DNA from: Actinoplanes derwentensis
GTDB taxonomy: Bacteria > Actinomycetota > Actinomycetes > Mycobacteriales > Micromonosporaceae
Direction: 5' to 3'
Length of the DNA stretch: 64,000 nucleotides
NCBI RefSeq assembly: GCF_900104725.1
Contig: NZ_LT629758.1
Location: 5,532,501-5,596,500, forward strand
Every line of letters begins with the position of its first letter. The first letter of the stretch is position 1. Below the pieces are notes generated by a model. The model was not told where the DNA came from and did not search any database. It was given only the letters and a program-made list of their open reading frames with translations. Positions 1 to 9,326 of the stretch are shown in pieces. The position numbers were made by a program, and so were the translations under genes.

Positions 1-390
1 GGGCCGCACTCCGGGGACCACGGGGCCAAACGCAACGGGCTCGACCCCGACCGGATCTCCCAAGTCCACGCCGACCTGGTGTTCCTGCTGGTCGGGCTGA
101 CGGTGGCGTTGTGGTTCGCGTTGCGTGCGGTGGACGCGCCGCCGGCCGCGATCAAAGCCGCGGCGGTGCTGTTCTGGGTGGAGATGGGGCAGGGGCTGAT
201 CGGTTTCGTGCAGTACTTCACGCACCTGCCGGTGGCGCTGGTGGCCGCGCACATGCTCGGCTCCGGGCTGGTCTGGACTTCGACGCTGGCAGTGCTCTGG
301 TCCTTGCGCACCCGCCCGCTTTCGGCCCTGTCCCCCACCCCTTCCCCACAGGCCACCCCCGCCCCAGCCCCAGTCCCCACCCCTCGCTGA
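1..390 (+). CDS. ctaA: Heme A synthase, C-terminal part (5' truncated by window edge)
   Basis: The reading frame is open from base 1 and ends in TGA at 388-390, so only about 129 C-terminal residues are visible. The visible part starts with GPHSGD, then a helix-rich stretch containing HADLVFLLVG, a segment with GQGLIGFVQYFTHLP, and HMLGSGLVW. These are typical of the last transmembrane helices and the heme-ligating histidines of the CtaA/COX15 family, which oxidises heme O to heme A in the cytoplasmic membrane. The tail after the last helix is Pro/Ala-rich (PSPQATPAPAP) and probably cytoplasmic and disordered. Heme O synthase (ctaB, 2183-3136) lies nearby on the other strand and supplies the substrate, which supports the call. 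The true start lies outside the window. Confidence 0.85.
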   Translation, partial: GPHSGDHGAKRNGLDPDRISQVHADLVFLLVGLTVALWFALRAVDAPPAAIKAAAVLFWVEMGQGLIGFVQYFTHLPVALVAAHMLGSGLVWTSTLAVLWSLRTRPLSALSPTPSPQATPAPAPVPTPR

Positions 391-418
391 CCTTCGGCCA
401 GCCGTAGCTCAGCCAGGT

Positions 419-548
419 AATTCGGCTAGCCGTAGGTCAGCCAGGTTCTGGAGTGGTAGTTACCTGTCTGGTGTACGGCTCGGTCGGCCGAGCCGTACAC
501 CAGACAGGTAATCCGACCGCCATAACACCTCTCAGCTACGGCTAGCCG
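419..548. repeat. MITE-like intergenic repeat, copy A, with a 24-bp perfect hairpin
   Basis: The left end (419-451) matches 27284-27316 at 31 of 33 bases. The right end (531-548, CTCAGCTACGGCTAGCCG) is identical to 27395-27412. The two ends are near-inverted copies of each other around CGGCTAGCCGTAG. Inside copy A lies a perfect inverted repeat with 24-bp arms (460-483 and 488-511) and a 4-nt loop TCGG; this inner part is not shared with copy B. Both copies are intergenic and no open frame is evident. The layout resembles a non-autonomous miniature element or a REP-like palindrome family. The hairpin could also stop ctaA transcription. Confidence 0.6.
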
Positions 549-556
549 AGAAAACG

Positions 557-811
557 GGGGTCGGGCTGGGCGTGGTGGGGCGCGGGAAGGCCGCCCGGGT
601 ATGGACGGCCTTCCACGGTTTGTGGCTGCGCCACGGGGCTGGCGAGGATCGCTGGCTTGTGGCCTTCACCAGGCGGGCGAGCGCCACAGGCTCGTGGCCT
701 TCACCGGGCGAGCGACCACCGCCCGCTTGTGCCTCTACGCGGAGCGGGTGAGCACCGCTCCGCCTACGGCTCTGCGCCGGGCGGGCGACGGGCCGCCAGT
801 TCGGTGGCTGC
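557..811. other. Intergenic region with short direct repeats
   Basis: This non-coding stretch lies between ctaA (plus) and the ATP-grasp gene (minus). It contains two imperfect copies of a GGCTYGTGGCCTTCACC unit followed by GGGCGAGCG (about 654-683 and 689-714). A 74-codon frame starts at 601, but it has no ribosome-binding site and its composition follows the repeats, so I do not call a gene. Confidence 0.4.
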
Positions 812-1690
812 TCAGAGACGGGTGAGGATCGCGTCGGCCAGACGGTCGGCGGCGCCGGGTGCGGTCCGCAGGAACAGCGACGGCTCAGCCAGTTCCAGCT
901 CGATCAGGGTAGGCGCGCCGTCCGGCCCCGGAATCAGGTCGACCCGGGCGTACAACAGCTGTTTGGTCCCGCCGGGAATCGTGGCGAGGACACGGGCGGC
1001 GAGGTCGAGTTCGGCCACCGACGGCTCCCGCGGGGTGATCCGCTCGGAGCCCACGTCGACCCGCCCGCCGCCGCCGGCGGTCAGCATCGCCGATTTGCGG
1101 ATGCCGTGACTGAAGGTCAGTTCACCGGTGGCGTCCGGGATGCAGAGCACCGCGGTCTCCCCGGCGGTGTCCACCGCGGACAGGTATGGCTGGATCATCG
1201 CGGTCCGCCCGGCGGCGGTGAGCCGTTCCACGTGTGCCACGGCCAGGCCGGTCTGTCCGGGCAGCAGGTAGCGGCCGGTGTCCTGGCTGCCGGCGCTGAC
1301 GGTCGGTTTGACGACCCATTCGCCTTCGGCTGCCGGGGTCCAGGTGTCACCGGGCCCGACGAACTCGGTGGGGATGACCGGGATCCCGGCCGCGGCGAGT
1401 TCGCTGAGGTACCGCTTGTCGGTGTTCCAGGCGATCACGCCGGCCGGGTTGGCCAGCCGTGGGACGGACCGGGCCCACGCCACGAACTGCTCGTGGCGCG
1501 CCGTGTAGTCCCACGGCGAGCGGATGACGGTGAGGTCGTAGGCGGCCCAGTCGGCTGCCGTGTCGTCCCACCGGACCGCGTCGACGGCCACCCCGCGGCC
1601 GCGTAGCGCGTCCCGCAGGGGGTGGTCGTCGTCCCACAGGTCGGGGAAGCCGGCCGAGGTCACCAGGGCGACCCGGGGTGGGGCGCCCAT
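812..1690 (-). CDS. ATP-grasp family ligase-like protein
   Basis: A protein of about 292 aa of the RimK/glutathione-synthetase-like ATP-grasp superfamily. The N-terminus (RVALVTSAGFPDL) is a pre-ATP-grasp Rossmann-like domain. VIRSPWDY and NPAGVIAWNTDKRYL are characteristic of an actinobacterial ATP-grasp subfamily. WVVKPTVSAGSQDTGRY is the ATP-binding lysine/glycine-rich loop, and LIELELAEPSLFL near the C-terminus should supply metal-binding acidic residues. The substrate cannot be read from sequence. I chose the ATG at 1690 because the family pattern begins there and because it overlaps the upstream stop codon as TGATG, suggesting translational coupling with the small gene 1690-1983. A longer frame starting at 1771 would run inside that gene. 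Confidence 0.75.
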   Translation of the reverse strand: MGAPPRVALVTSAGFPDLWDDDHPLRDALRGRGVAVDAVRWDDTAADWAAYDLTVIRSPWDYTARHEQFVAWARSVPRLANPAGVIAWNTDKRYLSELAAAGIPVIPTEFVGPGDTWTPAAEGEWVVKPTVSAGSQDTGRYLLPGQTGLAVAHVERLTAAGRTAMIQPYLSAVDTAGETAVLCIPDATGELTFSHGIRKSAMLTAGGGGRVDVGSERITPREPSVAELDLAARVLATIPGGTKQLLYARVDLIPGPDGAPTLIELELAEPSLFLRTAPGAADRLADAILTRL

Positions 1691-1983
1691 CAGCGGGCCA
1701 TGCTCCGGCGTGACATCGAACGCCACAGGTCGTTGCTGGGGCGCATCTGCTCCATCAGCTCGCGCTCCCATTCGTTCTCCACCTTGACTCCCGCGTGGTC
1801 ACAGGCCTCGCGGGCGACTCCGGTGTCGGGGGCGAACTGGTCGGACCACTCGCCGTCCTCTCCGACGAGGACGATGCGGGCGCCGCGCTTACCGACGTAC
1901 TCGATCACCGCCTTGGCGCCGCCGTGTCCGGCGGCGAAGGACTTGATGTCGGAGGTCAGTGTCGTAACGGAACCTTCTGCCAT
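1690..1983 (-). CDS. Small conserved-type hypothetical protein upstream of the ATP-grasp gene
   Basis: A protein of about 97 aa beginning MAEGSVTTLTSDIKSFA. It has an alpha/beta look (AVIEYVGKRGARIVLVGEDGEW) followed by an acidic helical stretch and a basic tail (SMSRRSMAR). No signal peptide or membrane segment is visible and I do not recognise the family. The stop overlaps the start of the ATP-grasp gene by one base (TGATG), so the pair is probably co-translated and the two proteins may work together. The frame remains open up to 2076, but the extra residues (HKSRAESPRPRRR) look like read-through of upstream DNA. Confidence 0.6.
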   Translation of the reverse strand: MAEGSVTTLTSDIKSFAAGHGGAKAVIEYVGKRGARIVLVGEDGEWSDQFAPDTGVAREACDHAGVKVENEWERELMEQMRPSNDLWRSMSRRSMAR

Positions 1984-2182
1984 GGTCCGCAGCCTAAGCA
2001 CCCGGCGGCGAGGCCGGGGGGACTCCGCCCGGCTTTTGTGACTCCAATTACCAGCAGGTTTCAAAATTCGGTGCATTGTTTACAGCTGATTTCGGAGGTT
2101 TTGTCCCTGTACCGATTATCCGCCGTTTGAGTGACGGACAGTAACCGACACTAACGGCAATCCGGGCATCCTGTGCGTTGGG

Positions 2183-3136
2183 TCAGACCAGTGCGTCGAT
2201 CGCGACGGCCATGAAGAGCACCGTGAGGTACGTGATGGAAAGGTGGAACAGGCGCATCGGTTTGACCGCGGCCCCGCCACCGGTCTGCCGTACCAGCCTG
2301 ATCGACTCACCCAGGAAGATCGCGCCCATCACGACCGCCGTGACTCCGTAGATCGGCCCGAGCCCGAGCGGCCACGCCGCGAGCGAGGAGATCACGGTGA
2401 GGACGGTGTAGAGGATGATCTCGAAGTTGACCCGCTTCATCGACCGGACGACGGGGAGCATCGGGATACCGGCTCGCGCGTAGTCGTCCTTGTATTTGAT
2501 GGCGAGCGCGTAGAAGTGCGGCATCTGCCAAAAGAAGACAATCGCGAAAAGCGCCCATGCCATCGGCGGGATCGAGTCGGTGACCGCCGCCCAGCCGATC
2601 ACTACCGGCGCCGCGCCACACACTCCGCCCCAGAAGGTGTTCGCCGGGGTCCGCCGCTTCAGCCAGAGGGTGTAGACGACGTCGTAGTAGAAGATGGAGA
2701 ACGCGGTGAGCGCGGTGGCCAACCAGTTGGTGAGAACCGCCATCAGCGCGACCGAGATCACAGACAGCGTCAGACCGAAGATCAGAACGGCCCGCGGAGT
2801 CAGCTGGTTCGCCGGCAGCGGCCGTCGTTTCGTGCGCCGCATCAACTGATCGATGTCACGGTCGATGTAGCAGTTCAGCACGCTCGCGCCGCCGCCGGCC
2901 AACGCGCCGCCGACGAGGACCGCCGTGAATGTCACCGGGTCAGGCCAGCCGCCGGCCGCCAGCATCATGGTCGGCACCGTGGTGACCAGGAGCAGTTCGA
3001 CGATCTGCGGCTTGGTCAGGACGAGGTACGCCCGGAACACCGCGAGCCAGTGACGCGGGCCTCCGGTGCCGGGTTCGCGAACGGGGCGCTCAGCCGCGCC
3101 GGGCGTCCGCCGTAAGAGAGGACGCTCGGTGATCAT
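2183..3136 (-). CDS. ctaB: Protoheme IX farnesyltransferase (heme O synthase)
   Basis: A polytopic membrane protein of about 317 aa. It transfers a farnesyl group from farnesyl diphosphate to heme B to make heme O for the aa3 cytochrome oxidase. Family hallmarks are [17 protein letters not shown], the prenyl-diphosphate-binding [19 protein letters not shown] (an N-x3-D-x-D-x2-M-x-R-T-x2-R-P signature), [16 protein letters not shown], and a second conserved region, [22 protein letters not shown]. Around nine hydrophobic segments are visible. I start at ATG 3136 (MITERPLL); the frame extends to 3196 but adds a basic, non-family N-terminus. It is divergent from tkt, the arrangement also seen in M. 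tuberculosis. Confidence 0.93.
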   Translation of the reverse strand: MITERPLLRRTPGAAERPVREPGTGGPRHWLAVFRAYLVLTKPQIVELLLVTTVPTMMLAAGGWPDPVTFTAVLVGGALAGGGASVLNCYIDRDIDQLMRRTKRRPLPANQLTPRAVLIFGLTLSVISVALMAVLTNWLATALTAFSIFYYDVVYTLWLKRRTPANTFWGGVCGAAPVVIGWAAVTDSIPPMAWALFAIVFFWQMPHFYALAIKYKDDYARAGIPMLPVVRSMKRVNFEIILYTVLTVISSLAAWPLGLGPIYGVTAVVMGAIFLGESIRLVRQTGGGAAVKPMRLFHLSITYLTVLFMAVAIDALV

Positions 3137-3400
3137 GCTCACGGACAGCCACCTTCCGGCATCGCCTTTATTACGCGGCCGTTGCCGGGTACCCACCCGG
3201 CGGCTCGCCCGGACAGCCTACGCGCCGCCGTCTCCGCTGCTCGGGGCACCCGGCACGGGTGTAGACGGTCACACCCGTTGAACTGGCATGTCCGCTCACA
3301 GCGTATGTGCCTAGGGCGTTCGCTGCGCATGCGTTTAGCCCGACTGGATAGGGTCAAGCCGAAAAGGGTTCCATAATTTTGCCCGAGGAGCACAACCGAC
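3137..3400. other. Divergent promoter region between ctaB and tkt
   Basis: These 264 bases separate the divergent ctaB and tkt starts and should hold both promoters. A purine-rich GAGGAG at about 3385-3390 is the tkt ribosome-binding site, about 10 bases before its GTG. I could not assign confident -35/-10 pairs. The interval contains no convincing small gene. Confidence 0.4.
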
Positions 3401-5515
3401 GTGGCTGCCACAGATCCCGCTCTCAACTGGTCCGACCTCGACCGCAAGGCGGTGGACACCACCCGGGTGCTGGCCATGGACGCCGTGGAGAAGGCCGGTA
3501 ACGGCCACCCCGGCACGGCCATGAGCCTGGCCCCGGCCGCCTACCTTCTGTTCAACCGTGTGCTGCGGCACGACCCCACGGACCCGGAGTGGGCAGGGCG
3601 CGACCGTTTCGTGCTGTCCTGCGGTCACTCCAGTCTCACCCTGTACGTTCAGTTGTTCCTCAATGGCTACAGCCTGTCACTCGATGACCTGAAGTCGTTG
3701 CGCCAGTGGGACTCGCTGACCCCGGGTCACCCGGAGTACGGCCACACCCCCGGCGTCGAGATCACCACCGGCCCGCTGGGCCAGGGCATCGGCAACGCGG
3801 TCGGCATGGCCATGTCGGCCCGCCGTGAGCGTGGCCTGCTCGACCCGGACACCGCGGCCGGCGAGTCGCCGTTCGACCACTTCGTCTACTCGATCGCCAG
3901 TGACGGCGACATCGAGGAGGGCGTCAGCCACGAGTCCAGCGCGATCGCGTCGGTGCAGAAGCTCGGCAACCTCGTGGTGATCTACGACGACAACGAGATC
4001 TCCATCGAGGACGACACCCGGATCGCGAAGTCCGAGGACGTCGGCAAGCGCTACGAGGCGTACGGCTGGCACGTCCAGACCGTCAACTGGCGCAAGGGTG
4101 AGACGTACGCCGAGGACGTCGAAGAGCTCTGGACCGCGATCCAGACCGCGAAGTCGGTGACCGACAAGCCGTCGTTCATCGTCCTCAAGACGATCATCGG
4201 TTTCCCCGCGCCGAAGAAGCAGAACACCGGCAAGATCCACGGTTCCGCCCTGGGTGCGGCCGAGATCACCGCCACCAAGGAACTGCTCGGTTTCACCGAC
4301 GAGCCGTTCGCCATCGACGACGAGGTCGTCAAGCACGCTCAGCAGGTCGTGGAGCGTGGCAGGGCGGCGCGGGCCGAGTGGCAGAAGGCGTTCGACGCCT
4401 GGGCCGCCGGCAACGCCGAGGGCAAGGTCCTCTTCGATCGGCTCGCCACCCGGACCCTGCCGGAGGGCTGGCTCAAGGCCCTGCCGGTGTTCCCCGCGGA
4501 CGAGAAGGGCGTGGCCACCCGTGCCGCGTCCGGCAAGATCCTGGAGGCGCTCGCGCCGGTTCTGCCCGAACTGTGGGGTGGCTCCGCCGACCTGGCGGAG
4601 AGCAACAACACCACGATGAAGGGCGAGCCGTCCTTCATCCCGGCGGAGTACGCGACCGAGGCGTTCCCCGGCCACGAGTACGGCCGCACGCTGCACTTCG
4701 GCATCCGCGAGCACGGCATGGGCTCGATCCTGAACGGCATCGCGGTGCACGGCGGCACCCGGCCGTACGGCGGCACCTTCCTGGTGTTCTCCGACTACAT
4801 GCGCGGTTCGGTTCGTCTCTCCGCGCTGATGAAGCTGCCGGTCGTCTTCGTGTGGACGCACGACTCGATCGGTCTCGGTGAGGACGGCCCGACGCACCAG
4901 CCGATCGAGACGCTGACCGCGCTGCGGGCCATCGTCGGCCTCGACGTGGTCCGCCCGGCCGACGCCAACGAGACCGCTTACGCCTGGCGTGGTGCGCTGG
5001 AGCACGACGACCGGCCGACCGCGCTCGCGCTGTCCCGGCAGAACCTGCCGACGCTCGACCGGACGAAGTACGCGTCGGCCGAGGGCACCCTCAAGGGCGG
5101 CTACATCCTGTCCGAGGCGTCCACCGGTACGCCGCAGGTGATCCTGGTCGCCAGTGGTTCCGAGGTGTCGATCGCGCTCACCGCGCAGGAGCGCCTGGAG
5201 GCCGACGGCACTCCCACCCGGGTCGTGTCGATGCCCTGTCAGGAGTGGTTCTACCAGCAGGACGTCGCTTACCAGCAGCAGGTGCTGCCGTCCGGTGTGA
5301 AGGCCCGCGTCACCGTCGAGGCCGGCATCCGGATGAGCTGGGACCGCATCCTCGGTGACGCCGGTGAGGCCGTCAGCATCGAGCACTACGGCGCCAGTGC
5401 CCCGGCGAAGGTTCTCTTCGAGCAGTTCGGCTTCACCGCTGACAACGTCGTCGCGAAGGCCCACGCCTCCCTCGCCAGGGTCGGCGAGATCACCGGTCAC
5501 AAGACCGGTAACTGA
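3401..5515 (+). CDS. tkt: Transketolase
   Basis: A thiamine-diphosphate enzyme of 704 aa, full length for the family, that moves two-carbon ketol units between pentose-phosphate and glycolytic sugars. Visible motifs are GNGHPGTAMSLAPAAYLLF near residue 35 (substrate/ThDP pocket histidine), the ThDP/Mg motif SDGDIEEGVSHE near residue 167, the pyrimidine-domain motif HFGIREHGMGSILNG, the segment WTHDSIGLGEDGPTHQP, and a C-terminal transketolase domain. The start is GTG at 3401 preceded by GAGGAGC. It heads the operon tkt-tal-zwf-opcA-pgl, with tal only 33 bases downstream. A very long open frame on the opposite strand here is a shadow. Confidence 0.97.
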   Translation: MAATDPALNWSDLDRKAVDTTRVLAMDAVEKAGNGHPGTAMSLAPAAYLLFNRVLRHDPTDPEWAGRDRFVLSCGHSSLTLYVQLFLNGYSLSLDDLKSLRQWDSLTPGHPEYGHTPGVEITTGPLGQGIGNAVGMAMSARRERGLLDPDTAAGESPFDHFVYSIASDGDIEEGVSHESSAIASVQKLGNLVVIYDDNEISIEDDTRIAKSEDVGKRYEAYGWHVQTVNWRKGETYAEDVEELWTAIQTAKSVTDKPSFIVLKTIIGFPAPKKQNTGKIHGSALGAAEITATKELLGFTDEPFAIDDEVVKHAQQVVERGRAARAEWQKAFDAWAAGNAEGKVLFDRLATRTLPEGWLKALPVFPADEKGVATRAASGKILEALAPVLPELWGGSADLAESNNTTMKGEPSFIPAEYATEAFPGHEYGRTLHFGIREHGMGSILNGIAVHGGTRPYGGTFLVFSDYMRGSVRLSALMKLPVVFVWTHDSIGLGEDGPTHQPIETLTALRAIVGLDVVRPADANETAYAWRGALEHDDRPTALALSRQNLPTLDRTKYASAEGTLKGGYILSEASTGTPQVILVASGSEVSIALTAQERLEADGTPTRVVSMPCQEWFYQQDVAYQQQVLPSGVKARVTVEAGIRMSWDRILGDAGEAVSIEHYGASAPAKVLFEQFGFTADNVVAKAHASLARVGEITGHKTGN

Positions 5516-5548
5516 CTTTAGTTCTGCGACTTTCAGGAGTTGAGGGAA

Positions 5549-6685
5549 ATGACCGACAGACTGGCCGAACTGTCCGCGCAAGGTGTCGCGGTGTGGCTCG
5601 ACGACCTGTCCCGGGTGCGGCTGACCAGCGGTTCGCTGGAGAAGCTGCGCGCCGAGCAGCACGTGGTGGGCGTGACCACGAACCCGAGCATCTTCCAGAA
5701 GGCGCTCTCCGACGCGGACGCCTACGACGAGCAGTTGCGTGACCTGGCGCTGCAGGGCGTGACGGTCGAGGAGGCCGTCCGTCTGATGACCGCCAAGGAC
5801 GTCCGTTGGGCGACCGACATCTTCCGTCCGGCGTACGACGCGTCCAACGGTGTCGACGGCCGGGTGTCCATCGAGGTGGACCCGCGTAAGGCGCACGAGA
5901 CCGAGTCCACCGTCGCCGAGGCGAAGACGCTGTGGTGGCTGGTCGACCGGCCGAACCTGTACATCAAGATCCCGGCCACGCTGGCCGGTCTGCCCGCCAT
6001 CACGCAGGTGCTGGGCGCGGGCATCAGCGTGAACGTGACGCTGATCTTCTCGGTGGAGCGGTACCAGGCCGTCATCGAGGCGTTCCTGGCCGGTCTGGAG
6101 CTGGCGAAGGCCAACGGCCACGACCTCTCCAAGATCGGTTCGGTCGCGTCGTTCTTCGTCTCGCGCGTGGACAGCGAGATCGACAAGCGGCTCGACAAGA
6201 TCGGTTCGGAACAGGCGAAGGCGCTCAAGGGCAAGGCGGCCATCGCCAACGCCCGGCTGGCGTACGAGGCGTACGCCGAGGTCTTCGGCGGCGACCGCTG
6301 GAAGGCGCTGGCCGCGGCCGGTGCCCACCCGCAGCGCCCGCTCTGGGCGTCGACCGGCACGAAGAACCCGGAGTTCCTGGACACCATCTACGTCGAGGAG
6401 CTGATCGCACACGGCACGGTGAACACCATGCCGGAGCCGGTGATCTTCGCGTACGAGGACCACGGAACCACCCGCGGTGACACCATCACCGGTAACTACG
6501 GCGATGCCCACCAGGTCTTCACCGACCTCGCGGCGATCGGCATCGACTTCGCCGACGTCTTCAAGGTCCTCGAGGAAGAGGGCGTGGAGAAGTTCGAGCA
6601 GAGCTGGAACGAGCTTCTCGAGGGCGTCACGAAGTCCCTCAAGGCCGCCGCCTCCGGGTCGAAGAACCCCAGCGACGCTGCCTGA
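5549..6685 (+). CDS. tal: Transaldolase
   Basis: A 378-aa transaldolase of the longer actinobacterial/cyanobacterial type. It transfers dihydroxyacetone units from sedoheptulose-7-phosphate to glyceraldehyde-3-phosphate. The Schiff-base lysine is in [13 protein letters not shown], and [11 protein letters not shown] near the N-terminus and [13 protein letters not shown] near residue 270 are family signatures. I use ATG 5549, nine bases after a clean AGGAG at 5535-5539; a TTG at 5540 is possible but too close to that site. It follows tkt closely and precedes zwf, with a strong hairpin in between (6698-6731) that may partly terminate or stabilise the message. Confidence 0.96.
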   Translation: MTDRLAELSAQGVAVWLDDLSRVRLTSGSLEKLRAEQHVVGVTTNPSIFQKALSDADAYDEQLRDLALQGVTVEEAVRLMTAKDVRWATDIFRPAYDASNGVDGRVSIEVDPRKAHETESTVAEAKTLWWLVDRPNLYIKIPATLAGLPAITQVLGAGISVNVTLIFSVERYQAVIEAFLAGLELAKANGHDLSKIGSVASFFVSRVDSEIDKRLDKIGSEQAKALKGKAAIANARLAYEAYAEVFGGDRWKALAAAGAHPQRPLWASTGTKNPEFLDTIYVEELIAHGTVNTMPEPVIFAYEDHGTTRGDTITGNYGDAHQVFTDLAAIGIDFADVFKVLEEEGVEKFEQSWNELLEGVTKSLKAAASGSKNPSDAA

Positions 6686-6697
6686 CGAGCACGATCC

Positions 6698-6731
6698 GCG
6701 GCCTGTCACGGGAGTCCCCGTGACAGGCCGC
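6698..6731 (+). terminator. Hairpin between tal and zwf
   Basis: A perfect 15-bp inverted repeat (6698-6712 with 6717-6731) with a 4-nt loop and no following T-run. It lies after the tal stop and 32 bases before the zwf start. It may be a partial intra-operon terminator or an mRNA-stabilising hairpin. Confidence 0.6.
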
Positions 6732-6762
6732 TCCGTCATCAAAAGACTGGCAGGATGACAAC

Positions 6763-8280
6763 GTGGGTAATCCGCTGCGCACCGCACAGGACCGTCGGCT
6801 TCCACGGATCCCGGAGCCCTGTGCTCTGGTGATCTTCGGGGTCACCGGTGACCTGTCCCGAAAGAAGCTCATCCCGGCCGTGTACGACCTGGCCAACCGT
6901 GGTCTGCTTCCCCCCGGTTTCGTGGTGGTGGGCTTCGCCCGCGCCGACTGGGGCGACGGCAGCTTCGAGTCCCTCGCGTACGCGGCGGCCAAGAAGGGCG
7001 CCCGCACCCCCTGGCGCGAGGACGTCTGGCAACGCCTCTCCGAGCGATTCCACTTCATTCCCGGCTCGTTCGACGACGACGCCGCTTTCGATCAGCTCTC
7101 GACCACACTGGACGAGTTGAAGGAACGCAACGGCATCACCGGCAACGCGGCCTTCTACTTCTCCATCCCGCCGGCCGCGTTCCCGCTGGTGCTCAACCAG
7201 CTCAACCGCACCGGCATGGCCGATCCGTCGAAGACCAGCGGCTGGCGCCGGGTTGTCGTGGAGAAGCCGTTCGGTCACGACCTGCAGAGCGCGGTGCAGC
7301 TCAACCAGCTGGTCGACGACGTGTTCATCCCGGAGGACGTCTTCCGGATCGACCACTACCTCGGCAAAGAGACCGTACAGAACATCATGGCTCTGCGCTT
7401 CGCGAACAGTCTCTTCGAGCCGGTGTGGAACTCGAAGTACGTCGACAGCGTCCAGATCACCATGGCCGAGGACGTCGGCATCGGCACCCGGGCGGCGTTC
7501 TACGACGCGTCCGGTGCCGCCCGTGACGTGCTCCAGAACCACCTGCTCCAGCTGCTGGCGATGGTCGCGATGGAGGAGCCGACGAGCTTCGATCCCCAGG
7601 AGGTCCGGGCCGAGAAGCTGAAGGTCCTCAAGGCGATCAGTCTCCCGGCCGACATCGCCACCGGCTCGGTCCGCGGTCAGTACCTCCCCGGCTGGGTGGC
7701 CGGCGAGCGTGCCGTGGGCTACCTGGAGGAGCCGAACATCCCGGCGAAATCCACCACCGAGACGTACGCCGCGGTCCGCCTCGGCATTCAGAACCGGCGG
7801 TGGGCCGGCGTCCCGTTCTACGTACGGGTCGGCAAACGGATGCCGCGCCGGGTCACCGAGATCGCGATCCTGTTCAAACGGGCTCCGCACCTGCCGTTCG
7901 ACCCGGCCGACGTGGAGATGCTGGGCCACAACCAGCTGGTGGTCCGGGTGCAGCCGGACGAGGGCGTGGTCCTGAAGTTCGGTTCCAAGGTGCCCGGTAC
8001 GTCGATGGAGGTCCGTGACATCGCGATGGACTTCCAGTACGGCGAGGCGTTCACCGAGTCCAGCCCGGAGGCGTACGAGCGTCTGGTTCTGGACGTGCTG
8101 ATCGGCGACCGGACACTCTTCCCGGACGCCGCCGAGATCGAACAGTCGTGGCGGGTCATCGACCCGCTGGAAGCGGCCTGGGCGAACACCAAACCGGAAC
8201 CGTACCGGGCCGGTGAATGGGGTCCGCGGGCTGCCGACGAGATGCTGGCGCGCGAAGGCCGTACCTGGAGGCGGGCATGA
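6763..8280 (+). CDS. zwf: Glucose-6-phosphate 1-dehydrogenase
   Basis: A 505-aa enzyme catalysing the first oxidative pentose-phosphate step, glucose-6-phosphate to 6-phosphogluconolactone with production of NADPH. The N-terminal Rossmann motif is FGVTGDLSRKKLIPAVYDL. The substrate/active-site signature RIDHYLGKETVQN near residue 200 carries the catalytic histidine region, and VVVEKPFGHD precedes it. Length is normal for the family. The start is GTG at 6763. The stop overlaps the opcA start by four bases (ATGA), so the two are probably translationally coupled, which fits the role of OpcA as its assembly/allosteric partner. Confidence 0.97.
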   Translation: MGNPLRTAQDRRLPRIPEPCALVIFGVTGDLSRKKLIPAVYDLANRGLLPPGFVVVGFARADWGDGSFESLAYAAAKKGARTPWREDVWQRLSERFHFIPGSFDDDAAFDQLSTTLDELKERNGITGNAAFYFSIPPAAFPLVLNQLNRTGMADPSKTSGWRRVVVEKPFGHDLQSAVQLNQLVDDVFIPEDVFRIDHYLGKETVQNIMALRFANSLFEPVWNSKYVDSVQITMAEDVGIGTRAAFYDASGAARDVLQNHLLQLLAMVAMEEPTSFDPQEVRAEKLKVLKAISLPADIATGSVRGQYLPGWVAGERAVGYLEEPNIPAKSTTETYAAVRLGIQNRRWAGVPFYVRVGKRMPRRVTEIAILFKRAPHLPFDPADVEMLGHNQLVVRVQPDEGVVLKFGSKVPGTSMEVRDIAMDFQYGEAFTESSPEAYERLVLDVLIGDRTLFPDAAEIEQSWRVIDPLEAAWANTKPEPYRAGEWGPRAADEMLAREGRTWRRA

Positions 8281-9260
8281 TCGGTCTGTGGGACACCACT
8301 GGCAGCGAGGTCGTCAAGGCCCTCGCCGCGGAACGGCGCAGTGCCGGCGGCGTGGCCTCCGGTCTGGCTCTCACCCTGATCGCGGTGGTCGAGGAGAAGA
8401 AGGTCCGGGAGGCTGAGGCGGCGGCCACCATCGCTGCCGCCGCGCACCCCTGCCGGCTTCTCATCGTCGTCCGGTCGGACATGGAGGGCCGCAGCCGTCT
8501 GGACGCGGAGATCGTCGTGGGTGGGCGTCTCGGCCCGGCCGAGGCGGTCGTTCTGCGGATGTACGGCCGTCTCGCGCTGCACGCCGAGTCGGTCGTGATG
8601 CCGCTGCTGGCCCCGGACGTCCCGGTGGTCACGTGGTGGCACGAGGATCCGCCGAACATGATCGCCAACGACTTCCTCGGGGTCGTCTCCGAGCGCCGGA
8701 TCACCGACAGCGCGCAGGCGCCCGACCCGGTGGCCGCGCTCAAGCAGCGGGCCGTCGACTACGCGCCCGGTGACACCGACCTCACCTGGACCCGGATCAC
8801 CCTGTGGCGGACCCTGGTCGCGGGCGCCTTCGACAGCACCGACGCCCGGGTCATCGGCGCGAAGATCGTGGCTCCGGCCCACGACCCCACCGCCTGGCTG
8901 ATGCTGGGCTGGCTCAAGTCCCGGCTCGGTATCGAGCCGGTGATGGAGCACACCGACCGGTCGCCGCGCCTGCACTCGGTCGAGTTGCAGTGCGAGAACG
9001 GCGACTGCGTCCGGGTCACCCGTGAAGAGGGCACCGCCCTGTTCAGCCGGACCGGCCAGGACGACCGTTACATGCCGCTGCCGAAGCGGCCGGTCGGTGA
9101 CGAACTGGCCGAGGAGTTGCGCCGGCTCGACGCCGACCAGATCTACGCGGACGCGCTCGGCGCCATGGCCGGCCTGTCCGGTCTGGATCACCGCAACCCG
9201 AATCGCGTGCACGTTTGGAAGGACCCGGCGCTGGCTGCCATCGCCGGTTCCGTCGCATAG
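8277..9260 (+). CDS. opcA: Glucose-6-phosphate dehydrogenase assembly protein OpcA
   Basis: A 327-aa protein beginning MIGLWDTTGSEVVKAL. OpcA is found in cyanobacteria and actinobacteria and promotes assembly and redox-dependent activity of Zwf. Conserved family patterns here include RLLIVVRSDMEGRSRLDAEI, ALHAESVVMPLLAPDVPVVTWW and DLTWTRITLWR. I use ATG 8277, which overlaps the zwf stop as ATGA; a GTG-initiated frame from 8217 lies inside zwf and is less likely. A hairpin follows the gene before pgl. Its place directly between zwf and pgl strongly supports the assignment. Confidence 0.94.
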   Translation: MIGLWDTTGSEVVKALAAERRSAGGVASGLALTLIAVVEEKKVREAEAAATIAAAAHPCRLLIVVRSDMEGRSRLDAEIVVGGRLGPAEAVVLRMYGRLALHAESVVMPLLAPDVPVVTWWHEDPPNMIANDFLGVVSERRITDSAQAPDPVAALKQRAVDYAPGDTDLTWTRITLWRTLVAGAFDSTDARVIGAKIVAPAHDPTAWLMLGWLKSRLGIEPVMEHTDRSPRLHSVELQCENGDCVRVTREEGTALFSRTGQDDRYMPLPKRPVGDELAEELRRLDADQIYADALGAMAGLSGLDHRNPNRVHVWKDPALAAIAGSVA

Positions 9261-9273
9261 TTCTTTCACGTTC

Positions 9274-9306
9274 GAGGCCGTCCGTCGCACCGCGGCGGGC
9301 GGCCTC
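9274..9306 (+). terminator. Hairpin between opcA and pgl
   Basis: Inverted repeat 9274-9284 / 9296-9306 (11 bp with one G-U pair) followed by TTC. It sits between opcA and pgl and probably gives partial termination or an mRNA processing point. Confidence 0.5.
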
Positions 9307-9326
9307 TTCATCAGGGAGAAACCCCA

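Noticed and set aside
601..825. A 74-codon frame starting ATGGACGGCC near the ctaA repeat
   Set aside because: No ribosome-binding site, and composition follows short direct repeats.
3677..6805. A 1042-codon open frame antisense to tkt and tal
   Set aside because: It mirrors the high-GC codon pattern of two certain genes on the other strand, shows no domain and is Arg/Gly/Val-biased; a shadow frame.
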